From Marinomonas posidonica_A (GTDB lineage: Bacteria; Pseudomonadota; Gammaproteobacteria; Pseudomonadales; Marinomonadaceae), in NCBI RefSeq assembly GCF_043643765.1, contig NZ_JBHZSP010000006.1:1-64000 (forward strand): DNA of 64,000 nucleotides, read 5' to 3'. Positions within the stretch are counted from its first letter, which is position 1. Each line of letters starts with the position of its first letter. A model generated the notes under the pieces. The model worked only from the letters and a program-made list of their open reading frames with translations, ran no database searches and was not told the origin of the DNA. Positions 44,126 through 52,244 of this stretch are shown piece after piece. The position numbers and the translations under genes are program-made.

Positions 44126-44374
44126 TTACTCCTCGGCCTCGATCAGAGCGATGACTTGGCCTGGTTCGACGGGTTCAGAGTCCTCGACACAAAAGCGCAC
44201 TAGCTTACCTTTAGTGTCAGCAGTAAGGTCTGAAAACTGTTTCATAACCTCTATCAAGCCAATAATGCTGGTGCTTTCAACAACATCTCCTTCATCTACA
44301 TAAGCATCAGAGTCTGGAGATGGTCTTCGATAGAATATGCCGGGAAGCGGTGAAACAATTTCAATAGTAGTCAT
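44126..44374 (-). CDS. Small biotin carboxyl carrier (lipoyl-like) protein
   Basis: An 82-residue biotinyl domain with no N-terminal extension. The biotin-accepting Lys is in IEVMKQF (about residue 44), a variant of the usual AMKM. It starts with IEIVSPLPGIFYRRPSPDSDAYVDEGD, the acetyl-CoA carboxylase-type barrel. It ends 3 bases before the carboxylase start, so the two are translated together. Confidence 0.92.
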   Translation of the reverse strand: MTTIEIVSPLPGIFYRRPSPDSDAYVDEGDVVESTSIIGLIEVMKQFSDLTADTKGKLVRFCVEDSEPVEPGQVIALIEAEE

Positions 44375-44415
44375 AATGTGTTCCTTATCTTTGTGATAAT
44401 GTCGTTTTAAAATAA

Positions 44416-45177
44416 TTATTTACTTGGTGGGCGAATATCTATGCCGTTTTGCAAGAGTAATTTTTGTGTGGTTTTCACTAAATTAAGTGCCCCTGGTGTG
44501 TCACTGTGTATGCAGATAGATTCAAAATGAATATCTATGTCCACACCATCAACAGTGTGAACTTTTCCTTCCTGGCAAGCCCTTAACACTTTCTGTGCAA
44601 CGACATCTGCATCTAACGCGCCAACTTTTCGAGTAAACACGATTGAACCAGAAGAGTCGTAATCTCTATCCGCGTAAAATTCGCAGATTACAGGATGACC
44701 CATTTTGCATGCTGCTTTGTGAACCGCGGATCCATTCATTACATACAGGATGAGTTCCGGAGACATCGCATGTAATCGAGAGACCAATAATTCTGCTAGC
44801 TCTGTATTATTGGCAGCATGCATGTACAGGGCGCCGTGAGGTTTGACATGTTGAAGAGTCAAGCCATGCATTTTTGCAATCTCTCTCAAAGCACCGACTT
44901 GATACATGACGTCATTGATTAACTCTTCAGGGTTGGCATTGATATGACGACGACCAAAGCCTACGAGGTCCCTGAAACCAGGGTGAGCACCAATGGCAAC
45001 GCCATGTTGTGCCGCGACTTTGACGGTATGAGACATGATGGTTGGATCTCCAGCATGAAATCCTGTAGCAATGTTTGCTGAACTAATGAGTGGCATGATC
45101 TCGTCATCCACTCCGTCTCCGATTGTCCAAGGGCCAAAGCCTTCTCCCATATCCGAATTAAGATCTACAGCTTTCAT
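44416..45177 (-). CDS. pxpA: 5-oxoprolinase subunit A (LamB/YcsF family)
   Basis: A 253-residue LamB/YcsF protein and first gene of the operon. VDLNSDMGEGFGPW, SSANIATGFHAGDP, GAHPGFRDLVGFGRR and HVKPHGALYMHAA are the signatures. PxpA is thought to catalyse the hydrolytic step on the substrate activated by PxpBC. The promoter lies in the 111-base gap before the divergent LysR gene. Confidence 0.94.
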   Translation of the reverse strand: MKAVDLNSDMGEGFGPWTIGDGVDDEIMPLISSANIATGFHAGDPTIMSHTVKVAAQHGVAIGAHPGFRDLVGFGRRHINANPEELINDVMYQVGALREIAKMHGLTLQHVKPHGALYMHAANNTELAELLVSRLHAMSPELILYVMNGSAVHKAACKMGHPVICEFYADRDYDSSGSIVFTRKVGALDADVVAQKVLRACQEGKVHTVDGVDIDIHFESICIHSDTPGALNLVKTTQKLLLQNGIDIRPPSK

Positions 45178-45259
45178 TTTTTTTCCTTAGCGTTATTCGT
45201 GTGTTCACTATATAAATGAAATAAGGTGTTTAAAAAGATCTATTTTTTGATAGGGTAGT

Positions 45260-45274
45260 ATCTGAAAAACAGAT
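45260..45274 (+). promoter_or_regulatory. LysR-type palindrome between pxpA and lysR
   Basis: ATCTG, five A, CAGAT: a T-N11-A-type interrupted palindrome in the divergent promoter region, 14 bases before the regulator's start codon. It is a candidate autoregulatory site for the adjacent LysR protein. Confidence 0.45.
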
Positions 45275-45288
45275 GGCTGGGTGATTGA

Positions 45289-46209
45289 ATGGCATTAACA
45301 CTAAAACAAGTAAGGTATTTTGTGGCGACAGCCGAAATCGGTCAGGTTTCACAGGCGGCTATTCACTTAAATATCTCTCAGTCAGCTGTCACTACGGCAA
45401 TAAGGGATTTAGAAGAGTTATTGGGTGTTGAGCTTTTTGTAAGAAGTACTCAGGGAGTTAGCCTAACGGACAGGGGCCGAGACTTTTTAAACCATGCTTA
45501 TCAAGTATTGCGAAGCGTTGATGAGGCCATGAATCTACCGCACACTGATGAGGAAGCAGAAGGTAAGGTTCGATTTGCTGCGAGCTATACTGTGCAAGGC
45601 TATTTTCTCCCTTATCACTTACAGCGTTTGTCACAGTGGTATCCAAATATTGATATGGCCTTATTTGAATATGAGAGAGCGCATATTGAAGCTAGGTTAG
45701 CGGACGATTTGATCGATATGGCACTGGTGTTAACGGATAATTTGACACATCCTGAGATTGTGTCTGAGCGTCTTTTTGCTTCAGAGCGAAGACTTTGGTT
45801 ACCAAGTCATCATCCCCTTTCTGAAAAGGTTAATTTGCATTTATATGATTTGGTTGATGAGCCATTTATCATGTTGACTGTCGATGAAGCAGACCAGAGT
45901 GCCATGCGATATTGGAAAAGGGAAAACTTACAACCTAATGTGATTTTAAGAACGTCTTCAGTGGAGTCCGTTCGTAGCATGGTGGCCAATGGTTTGGGAA
46001 TTGCTATTTTATCTGATCTTGTTTATCGACCATGGTCTTTAGAGGGGAAGCGAATTGATACGCGTTCATTAAATAAAGACGTTTTACCTATGAATGTAGG
46101 GCTTGCTTGGCGCCGAGGAAAGCGCTTTACGCCAGCAATGAATGCTATTAGAGAGTATTTCAAACAAGTGTTTTTAACGCCTCAGCAAAATGTGCTAAAG
46201 CGGAGCTAG
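45289..46209 (+). CDS. LysR-family transcriptional regulator
   Basis: A 306-residue LysR regulator. The winged HTH (about 2-62; LKQVRYFVATAEIGQVSQAAIHLNISQSAVTTAIRDLEELLGVELF) is followed by a type 2 periplasmic-binding-like effector domain (about 90-295). It is divergent from pxpA, so it most likely controls the 5-oxoprolinase operon. The effector is unknown. Confidence 0.92.
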   Translation: MALTLKQVRYFVATAEIGQVSQAAIHLNISQSAVTTAIRDLEELLGVELFVRSTQGVSLTDRGRDFLNHAYQVLRSVDEAMNLPHTDEEAEGKVRFAASYTVQGYFLPYHLQRLSQWYPNIDMALFEYERAHIEARLADDLIDMALVLTDNLTHPEIVSERLFASERRLWLPSHHPLSEKVNLHLYDLVDEPFIMLTVDEADQSAMRYWKRENLQPNVILRTSSVESVRSMVANGLGIAILSDLVYRPWSLEGKRIDTRSLNKDVLPMNVGLAWRRGKRFTPAMNAIREYFKQVFLTPQQNVLKRS

Positions 46210-46231
46210 ATAAAATAGAATCGCATTAATT

Positions 46232-46654
46232 TTAAGGTGTTAGTCGAGTCACTTCGGTGAGTAATCGACTTAATTGCTGCATTTTTTCTTCACCTAATTT
46301 GCCAATCAAACTGGCGTAAGCCTGGTCGATTTTAGGACTGACTTCTTTAAAAATTTCGGTGGCTTTATCGCTCAGTGATAGCAAGGTAATGCGCTGATCA
46401 TGTTCAGAACGGTTACGAATGATTAGTCCATCTGCTTCAAAGCGACTAATGATTCGGGTGAGGCTTGGGCTTAAAATACAGCAGCGTTCAGCAAGCTGTT
46501 TGGCGTCCATCTGTTTGTTATCATTTAAGACTCGAATCACTCGCCACTGTTGCTCAGTGAAGCCGGTTTCTTGAAGAATAGGGCGGAAAAACTGCATGGC
46601 GGATTCACGTGATCTTAATAATTGTAGCGTGAGAGAGTCTTCTAATTTTTTCAT
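46232..46654 (-). CDS. hpaR: MarR-family repressor of homoprotocatechuate catabolism
   Basis: A 140-residue winged-helix repressor with MarR architecture (QQWRVIRVLNDNKQMDAKQLAERCCILSPSLTRIISRFEADGLI, then the RSEHDQR wing). HpaR of E. coli (about 148 residues) represses the hpa meta-cleavage operon. The symbol rests on sequence type, location in the hpa cluster and a palindrome in its promoter that recurs at hpaG1/hpaE. Confidence 0.9.
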   Translation of the reverse strand: MKKLEDSLTLQLLRSRESAMQFFRPILQETGFTEQQWRVIRVLNDNKQMDAKQLAERCCILSPSLTRIISRFEADGLIIRNRSEHDQRITLLSLSDKATEIFKEVSPKIDQAYASLIGKLGEEKMQQLSRLLTEVTRLTP

Positions 46655-46697
46655 AGGGTTTATGGTAACTCGATGAGGGTAAATGTCATTAAAGTGC

Positions 46698-46709
46698 TTA
46701 ATATGTTAA
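46698..46709 (-). promoter_or_regulatory. HpaR operator at the hpaR promoter
   Basis: TTAATATGTTAA, 11 of 12 bases equal to the perfect palindrome TTAACATGTTAA found twice before hpaG1/hpaE. The flanks agree too (GTGCTTAA...TTAACTA). It lies just downstream of a TATATT-like -10 on the minus strand, suited to autorepression. Confidence 0.7.
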
Positions 46710-46800
46710 CTAAATAATATAGCAAAATGCTTGCCAGTTTGCATAGGGCGAAATGGGCGGCTATTTTGTGTTTTGGTCTATTTCGTACTGTTAGTGTGAT

Positions 46801-47982
46801 TTATTTGATTTCATTACGCATCGTTTTTTGTGACCAATGTTGTAAATGTAACCATACGGCTAAGCTCATACAAACGAAAATGAGCCCAAAAACCAACGTG
46901 GACAAATTGGTAACGATGAGCGGAATAAACTGGGCAAATACTGCTCCAGATAAGAGTTGTAAAAATCCCATCAAACCAGCGGCCATACTGGATTGGCTAG
47001 TAATACTGGCAATCGCGGCCGTTTGATTGGTTGGTTGGCTGATGCCCCGACCAAAAGTCACCAAGCACATCGGCAAGAATAGCGCAGCGTAGCCGCTGTC
47101 TAAAAAGACTTGAGTGAGTAATAAGAGCAATGCGCCAAGTAAACTGATCGTGTTACCGATGGCGATGGTTTTATCGAGAGTCAAATATCGATTAATTAAC
47201 GTACTCAGGTAGCCTCCCACCATAAAAGCAATGGAAATGGACATAAACCAATAGCCATATGCATGAATACCACCATCGAAGGCATCAGCAATATAAGGTG
47301 ATGAACTGACAAAAATATAAAAGCAGATCGCAACGAGTGTGTTTGCGATGGCATAGGTTCTAAAGTCGCGGTCTTTTAATAGGCTTCTATACTGAGAGAG
47401 ATTTTCTCTAAATGAGGGTCGCTGTGTTTGTTGTGCCTGATGAGGGACAAGCTTTAATGTCAGCATTAGTAACAGACTGCCTTGTAGGACAGAGACAGCA
47501 AAAATAATTTGCCAGCCGAGTGCACTATTAATAAAACCACCCATCAGAGGTGCAATACTCTGAGAAATGGCAATTGCCATGATAATGTAGCCCATTTTTT
47601 GTGAGGCTTTTTCTTTTCCTGAGCCGTCCACCAACAGAGCTCGTGCTAACGACATCGCAATGGCTCCGCCCAATCCTTGTAAAACACGGCCGATAAGCAG
47701 CCCCTCGATATTGCCGAAACCGCCACCAATGGCACTGCCTAACGTAAAACTGGAAAGACCAAGTAGCATGGTCTTTCGATAGCCAAAGTGATTAACAATA
47801 CCGCCCACTAATAACTGACCAAACGCGAGAGCACACAAGTAAAGGGAATAGCTCAGTTGCACCAAGCTGATATCAACATTGAGTTGCTTAGCGATGTTTG
47901 GCAGCGCTGGCAGTAGTATATTGATAGCAATTGGGCTGCTCATCGCGATAAAAATTAAATAGCTAATGGGGAAGCTGGGCAT
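46801..47982 (-). CDS. MFS transporter, Bcr/CflA-like
   Basis: A 393-residue 12-helix major facilitator. SSPIAINILLPALPNIAKQLNVDISLVQLSYSLYL and GRVLQGLGGAIAMSLARALLVD fit the drug-efflux DHA1/Bcr subgroup. It sits between hpaR and the hydroxylase genes. It may move aromatic acids or their products; the direction of transport cannot be told from sequence. Confidence 0.85.
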   Translation of the reverse strand: MPSFPISYLIFIAMSSPIAINILLPALPNIAKQLNVDISLVQLSYSLYLCALAFGQLLVGGIVNHFGYRKTMLLGLSSFTLGSAIGGGFGNIEGLLIGRVLQGLGGAIAMSLARALLVDGSGKEKASQKMGYIIMAIAISQSIAPLMGGFINSALGWQIIFAVSVLQGSLLLMLTLKLVPHQAQQTQRPSFRENLSQYRSLLKDRDFRTYAIANTLVAICFYIFVSSSPYIADAFDGGIHAYGYWFMSISIAFMVGGYLSTLINRYLTLDKTIAIGNTISLLGALLLLLTQVFLDSGYAALFLPMCLVTFGRGISQPTNQTAAIASITSQSSMAAGLMGFLQLLSGAVFAQFIPLIVTNLSTLVFGLIFVCMSLAVWLHLQHWSQKTMRNEIK

Positions 47983-48028
47983 AGGTTACTCATCGGTTCA
48001 TGGTGTGGTGTATGGATTGTAAAATACG

Positions 48029-48064
48029 AAAAGCAAAAATCTCGACAAGGAGATTTTTGCTTTT
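48029..48064. terminator. Terminator after the hydroxylase reductase gene
   Basis: A perfect 15-base stem (aaaagcaaaaatctc and complement) with loop gacaag. T-rich on both outward strands. It probably ends the hydroxylase operon before the MFS gene. Confidence 0.85.
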
Positions 48065-48102
48065 TAGTTATGACCATTGATTTTTCGACGACGTCAGCCT
48101 GG

Positions 48103-49017
48103 TTAATTAAGCTGCTTTAAGACACTTTGTATTAGCTGTTTAAAGTTGCTGTATTCTTCATCGCTGAAATCACCAAAAATGTCTTCTTGTTGTTGGTTTG
48201 CTATCTCCCATAGACGGGCCGCCATATCTTGGCCTTTTGTTGTCAGTATCAATGAGTCGGTAATCAGCCCAGTTTGGGTTAAACGCTCTACACCAGCTTC
48301 TACATCTGTTTCAGGAATGGTGACGAAGTCTTTTAATGTGTCTAAGCTGATCTGTTGGGCATCACTCAATACCAAAAGAAGACGAGCTTCACTGGTATTT
48401 AAACCAATTGACGCTTGTTTCGGTAGGTAGTTTTCCTGAATTTTTTGCAAAACTTTATTCATTAAATAGAAGGCATTGTTGTGCAATCTTTTTAAGTCGT
48501 CAGTTGGCGTGCTGTTTCGATCCGTTGCGGTTAACCCGGTAAACGGAATCGCACCAGCATAACTGCCTTGGACATAGAGTAATGGATTGCGTCCAATGTG
48601 CTCGAAAGCGACCACTTTGCCGATCATAATCCAATGATCTCCGCCGTCGATGACTTGATATTTTTCACATTGAAAATTGGCGGTAGTGTCTTTCAAAATC
48701 GGGCTATTACCGACGCCAAGGGTGTATTCAATGCCTGCGAACTTATCATCGCTTGGCTTGGCAAAATTATTCGATAAATCGATTTGGTCGGCGGCTAAAA
48801 TATTCACGGCAAAATGGGCCGATTTTTCAAAAATATCATAGCTGCTGGAGGTTTTGACCAAGCTCCACAAAACTAATGGTGGATCGAGTGAGACAGAGTT
48901 AAAGCTGTTTGCCGTGACACCAACTTTGTTGCCTTCGGGGTCTTGAGCGGTAACCACGGTCACGCCAGTGGCGAAATTGCCCAGTGCTCTTCTAAATTCT
49001 TTTGGGTCGAAGTTCAT
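48103..49017 (-). CDS. Flavin reductase component of 4-hydroxyphenylacetate 3-hydroxylase, C1-type
   Basis: A 304-residue protein. The N-terminal flavin reductase domain (about 5-165; LGNFATGVTVVTAQDPEGNKVGVTANSFNSVSLDPPLVLWSL) makes reduced flavin with NADH. The extra C-terminal part (about 185-300) looks like a MarR-type winged helix. This layout is that of the Acinetobacter C1 component, where the C domain senses the phenolic substrate and stimulates the reductase. It is unlike the short E. coli HpaC. Encoded 40 bases after the oxygenase gene. Confidence 0.88.
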   Translation of the reverse strand: MNFDPKEFRRALGNFATGVTVVTAQDPEGNKVGVTANSFNSVSLDPPLVLWSLVKTSSSYDIFEKSAHFAVNILAADQIDLSNNFAKPSDDKFAGIEYTLGVGNSPILKDTTANFQCEKYQVIDGGDHWIMIGKVVAFEHIGRNPLLYVQGSYAGAIPFTGLTATDRNSTPTDDLKRLHNNAFYLMNKVLQKIQENYLPKQASIGLNTSEARLLLVLSDAQQISLDTLKDFVTIPETDVEAGVERLTQTGLITDSLILTTKGQDMAARLWEIANQQQEDIFGDFSDEEYSNFKQLIQSVLKQLN

Positions 49018-49057
49018 ACGTTTCTCTCTTATTCTTGTTCTAGATTAAAAAGGAAAA

Positions 49058-50227
49058 TTACAGTAAAGAAGGATCAGGCTCTAAACCCATTAACTCTCGT
49101 CCAAAGATTTGCGCGCACACATCGTAATCTGTGTAGGCATGAGCCCCGGTAACATGACTATCACGAAACAAGCGCTGTGCTTCTTTATCTAGATACCAAT
49201 GACTCGCGCCCATGCTGCTGAACAAACGATCTACGGCTTCGATACACATTTTTACCACATAAGCTTGGTTGGTACGCCATTCGGCTAATTTGGCTCGGTC
49301 TGGATAACGATGTGCTTCAGCATATTCAGCGTGTTCATCCCACGTTTTTTCTAAGAAAGCCCGTGCCGCCATAACTTGATGAGACGATTCAGCAATACGT
49401 AATAAAGCCGGTGTCGCCGTACCGACTTTGGCGCCGGTATAAGCACGAATACGTCCTTGCGTTGCCTCTTTGAATACTTCCAACATGCGCTCAGCAATAC
49501 CTAGACTGATGGCAGAAAAGCCAGACGCAAAGTAAGGGCGGTAGGGAGCATAAAAAATCTTGCTGTCAGGGTATAAGTCAAAACCACCGGACTTGCCTTC
49601 CATCATGTCTTTGGCTTTTTGAATTCTGTGCTCTGGTACAAATTTGTCACGAATGACGAGTGTTTTCGTTCCGCTGCCTTTCATTGCGGCGGCTTGCCAA
49701 TCGTCATCTATGGTGTAATCCGTGGCAGGAATGAGCGCAAAGCAATGGTCTTTTGTCCCTTCTGAGTTTTCTCGTAAGAAGCCACACAGCGCCCATTGGG
49801 CATGATCACAACCACTGCTCCAGCGCATGTCACCGGTGAACATCACGCCACCATCCGTTTCTTGATATTTACCAAAAGGCGCAATACTGCTGCTGGCTAA
49901 GGCATCTGGGTCTTCTTTCCAAATGTCGTCTTGAGCTTGTTTGGGGAACAAGGCGATTTGATGATTGTGCGTGCACAATAAACTGAATGCCCATGCGGTA
50001 CTGGCGCAGGCTCCCGCGAGTGCTGCAATGCAGTCACCAAATTCAGGCAAGGAAATTTCATAACCACCGTAGGCTTTTGGTAAGAAGGCCTTGTGAAGCC
50101 CGACTTGCTTCAGTAGGTCGATGTTCTCCTGCGGGGCTTGACGAAGCTCTTCGGCTTGAGAGGCATTTGCTGCAATTTTTGGCAGCACGGATTGTAATTC
50201 AGTCAGTAATGGATTCGCTCTTTGCAT
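49058..50227 (-). CDS. Oxygenase component of 4-hydroxyphenylacetate 3-hydroxylase, C2-type
   Basis: A 389-residue flavin-dependent monooxygenase with acyl-CoA-dehydrogenase fold. It uses reduced flavin from the partner to hydroxylate 4-hydroxyphenylacetate to homoprotocatechuate. Visible parts: AKLRQAPQENIDLLKQVGLHKAFLPKAYGG-like N helix domain, FTGDMRWSSGCDHAQWALCG mid-domain, and C helices with DRLFSSMGASHWYLDKEAQRLFRDSHVTGAH. The type follows the Acinetobacter C2 enzyme rather than E. coli HpaB. Confidence 0.85.
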   Translation of the reverse strand: MQRANPLLTELQSVLPKIAANASQAEELRQAPQENIDLLKQVGLHKAFLPKAYGGYEISLPEFGDCIAALAGACASTAWAFSLLCTHNHQIALFPKQAQDDIWKEDPDALASSSIAPFGKYQETDGGVMFTGDMRWSSGCDHAQWALCGFLRENSEGTKDHCFALIPATDYTIDDDWQAAAMKGSGTKTLVIRDKFVPEHRIQKAKDMMEGKSGGFDLYPDSKIFYAPYRPYFASGFSAISLGIAERMLEVFKEATQGRIRAYTGAKVGTATPALLRIAESSHQVMAARAFLEKTWDEHAEYAEAHRYPDRAKLAEWRTNQAYVVKMCIEAVDRLFSSMGASHWYLDKEAQRLFRDSHVTGAHAYTDYDVCAQIFGRELMGLEPDPSLL

Positions 50228-50550
50228 AGTAGGTACCTTAATTATTTTTATAGGGTGCTTTAGGAAAAGCGGATGTTTGAAGTATTGGTGTTATGACGAC
50301 AGAAGAGAATGCAGATTTAAGACAATTGCTGGTACTTTTCTGGAATTCAGCCTATTGATCAAAAAATAAAGGGGGAAGTAATAGGTCAAGAATTTCTAGA
50401 TTAGTGTATTGTTTGGTTATTAAACAATATTTAGTATCAACAAAGGGTTCACTCCTCTAAAATAATAAAACTGATTTTGACATCATGCACAAGCGACACA
50501 ATGTTCTGCTTAGTTGTTATGGTGTTCATCGATAAAAAATGGAGAAAGCA
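50228..50550. other. Divergent promoter region, hydroxylase / MBL protein
   Basis: About 320 AT-rich bases. TTGACA at 50477-50482 points toward the MBL gene, but no good -10 follows at normal spacing. A ttaaacaatatttag stretch near 50418 is palindrome-like. No copy of the HpaR palindrome is present. No gene seen. Confidence 0.5.
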
Positions 50551-51540
50551 ATGTTTGAAACAACCTACTTTAAGCGTACATCGAGTCTTGTTACTGCCTT
50601 CACTGTGTGTTCATTAGGCTTACTCTCAGCACCTTCTTTCGCGGCGGATTTAAATGGCTGTCAATCTGCACCAATTTTAGAAAAATTCGAAAAATTTGGT
50701 GAAACAGGCAAGATGCCAAGAGAGTTGGGAATGTGGCTTGGAAACCCAGAGGCTCAGGCTATTGAGCCTTATCAGGTGTTCGACAATGTCGATTATGTTG
50801 GTATCTGTTGGGTCTCTTCCTGGGTTGTCAAAACGTCTGACGGTGCGGTGTTGATTGATACTCTTTATGGGCCTTTCGCCGATCAGTTGATTGGCAAATT
50901 AGATAAAGTGGGGGTCAAACCAGAAGACGTGAAATATGTTTTGATCACTCATGGCCATTTTGACCATGCTGGCGGCGCTTATCAGCTTAAGTCTCTATTG
51001 CCTAATGCTCGTTTTGTGATGACGGCAGAAGGTTTTGCCGAAGCGAAAAAAGGTGCTGAAATGTCGAAAGTATCGCCTCGAGCTTGGAAGATGATCGAGC
51101 CGGATATGGTGGTTTACAATGGCACTAAAATTACACTGGGCGATAATGTTTTTACCGCTTACGCAACGCCAGGTCACACACCAGGAACGGCCTCTTATGA
51201 ATACACAGTAAACGATGGCAGTAAATCCTATCAAGCCTTCACTGTTGGCGGCCTAGGTATGAATGCCATTCGTAGCCAAGAGCAAGCGGAAGATTACATT
51301 GGCAGTGTAGAGGCCATATTGGCGATGGTTGAACGAGATGAAAAACCCTTACAAGTGCATTTGTCTGCCCATGGCTTTTCGAATAATCTGCCAGAAAATG
51401 CTGCTAAGCTAAAAACGCGACAAGAAGGCGAACTTCATCCTATGGTGGATAAAGAAGGCTTTGAAGCGCAGTTATTACGTTTACGAGGGATCGCTGAAGA
51501 CCGAGTTGAAATTGAAAAGGCCAAGAAAAAGCGTTTATAG
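50551..51540 (+). CDS. Exported metallo-beta-lactamase-fold hydrolase
   Basis: A 329-residue protein with a Sec signal peptide (hydrophobic SLVTAFTVCSLGLLSAPSFA, cleavage after AFA-A-like site near residue 29). The zinc motif THGHFDHAGG and later PGHTPGTASYEY are the B3-type metallo-hydrolase core. It is probably periplasmic. The substrate is unknown; its place beside hpa genes may be accidental. ATG at 50551 follows GGAGAAAGC and is preferred over the ATG 12 bases upstream. Confidence 0.85.
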   Translation: MFETTYFKRTSSLVTAFTVCSLGLLSAPSFAADLNGCQSAPILEKFEKFGETGKMPRELGMWLGNPEAQAIEPYQVFDNVDYVGICWVSSWVVKTSDGAVLIDTLYGPFADQLIGKLDKVGVKPEDVKYVLITHGHFDHAGGAYQLKSLLPNARFVMTAEGFAEAKKGAEMSKVSPRAWKMIEPDMVVYNGTKITLGDNVFTAYATPGHTPGTASYEYTVNDGSKSYQAFTVGGLGMNAIRSQEQAEDYIGSVEAILAMVERDEKPLQVHLSAHGFSNNLPENAAKLKTRQEGELHPMVDKEGFEAQLLRLRGIAEDRVEIEKAKKKRL

Positions 51541-51560
51541 AACACAACAAGAACACGATT

Positions 51561-51596
51561 AAACAGCTTCTATTTTTCACTAGAAGCTGTTTTTTT
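51561..51596 (+). terminator. Terminator after the MBL gene
   Basis: aaacagcttcta / tagaagctgttt with loop tttttcac, followed by a T-run. Confidence 0.92.
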
Positions 51597-51636
51597 ATGG
51601 GTAAACGTACGAGTATTTTAATGTTCAGACCTTCCT

Positions 51637-51939
51637 TTACTTTGTCTGGCAATTCGCTATTTCATCCATTATAAAGCTTGCAGCAGGGCCCATGGCTTTG
51701 TCTTTTCGTTTTGCTATAAGGGCGGTGATGCGTGGCATTTTATTTGATGAATCCCATTGTTCGGAGTCTAAAACCACCAGCTCACCTCGTGATATTTCGG
51801 GTTCTATCATTTGTCTCGGCATATTCTTCAGCACCCATGTTTTGAGGGTATTGTCGCTTCTGGAATCGAATAAAATATTTAATCCAATTAAAGGTAAGGC
51901 TTGTCTGTTTTTAGCGATAACCGCGAAGGCGTAGCTCAT
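51637..51939 (-). pseudogene. C-terminal remnant of a LysR-type regulator
   Basis: A 100-residue open frame matching only the end of a LysR effector domain: NMPRQMIEPEISRGELVVLD followed by ITALIAKRKDKAMGPAASFIMDEI, the standard last strands and helix. No HTH or first half is present, and an in-frame stop lies shortly upstream. The 5' part is gone, probably lost by a rearrangement at the edge of the neighbouring island. Confidence 0.65.
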
Positions 51940-52244
51940 GACGGATAAAGTGGAGGAAAGGGCTAGAAGACATCACGCACTCTTTGTGGGTCATTGCTAT
52001 AAAGCTGTGTAAATACACAGTTTATTTCTGATTTTGCCAATTGCTGGCTCACTTTGCCTAAAAAATAATCACAGTTTTGCGCGTTTGCGCTGGTAGAAAA
52101 ATAAAAAGTCTCTTAGTATCAATAGATAAGAGCATCCACAGCAGAAATAACAGGCCGTGGATAAAAATAATAACGCGCATTCGTATTATTTAAATTATGC
52201 CCTTGAGTGGTTCACAGATAATAGATGCAATATATGAGTGAAAA
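51940..52244. other. Upstream region of the nuclease island
   Basis: About 305 AT-rich bases. It contains TATAAA (51998) overlapping a LexA-like palindrome, and an atccac/gtggat inverted repeat at 52134-52162. No tRNA, integrase or attI-like site is visible. Confidence 0.5.
52005..52020. promoter_or_regulatory. LexA (SOS) box-like palindrome
   Basis: CTGTGTAAATACACAG, exactly CTGT-N8-ACAG with the inner bases also palindromic. It directly follows a TATAAA -10-like sequence (51998-52003), about 225 bases before the nuclease operon. One such match per 64 kb is roughly what chance allows, so position is the main support. Confidence 0.4.

Noticed and set aside
51940..52244. Search for an attI site or integrase remnant before the nuclease genes
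   Set aside because: No GTTRRRY core in a suitable context and no tyrosine-recombinase coding sequence were found on either strand, so the cluster is described as integrase-less.
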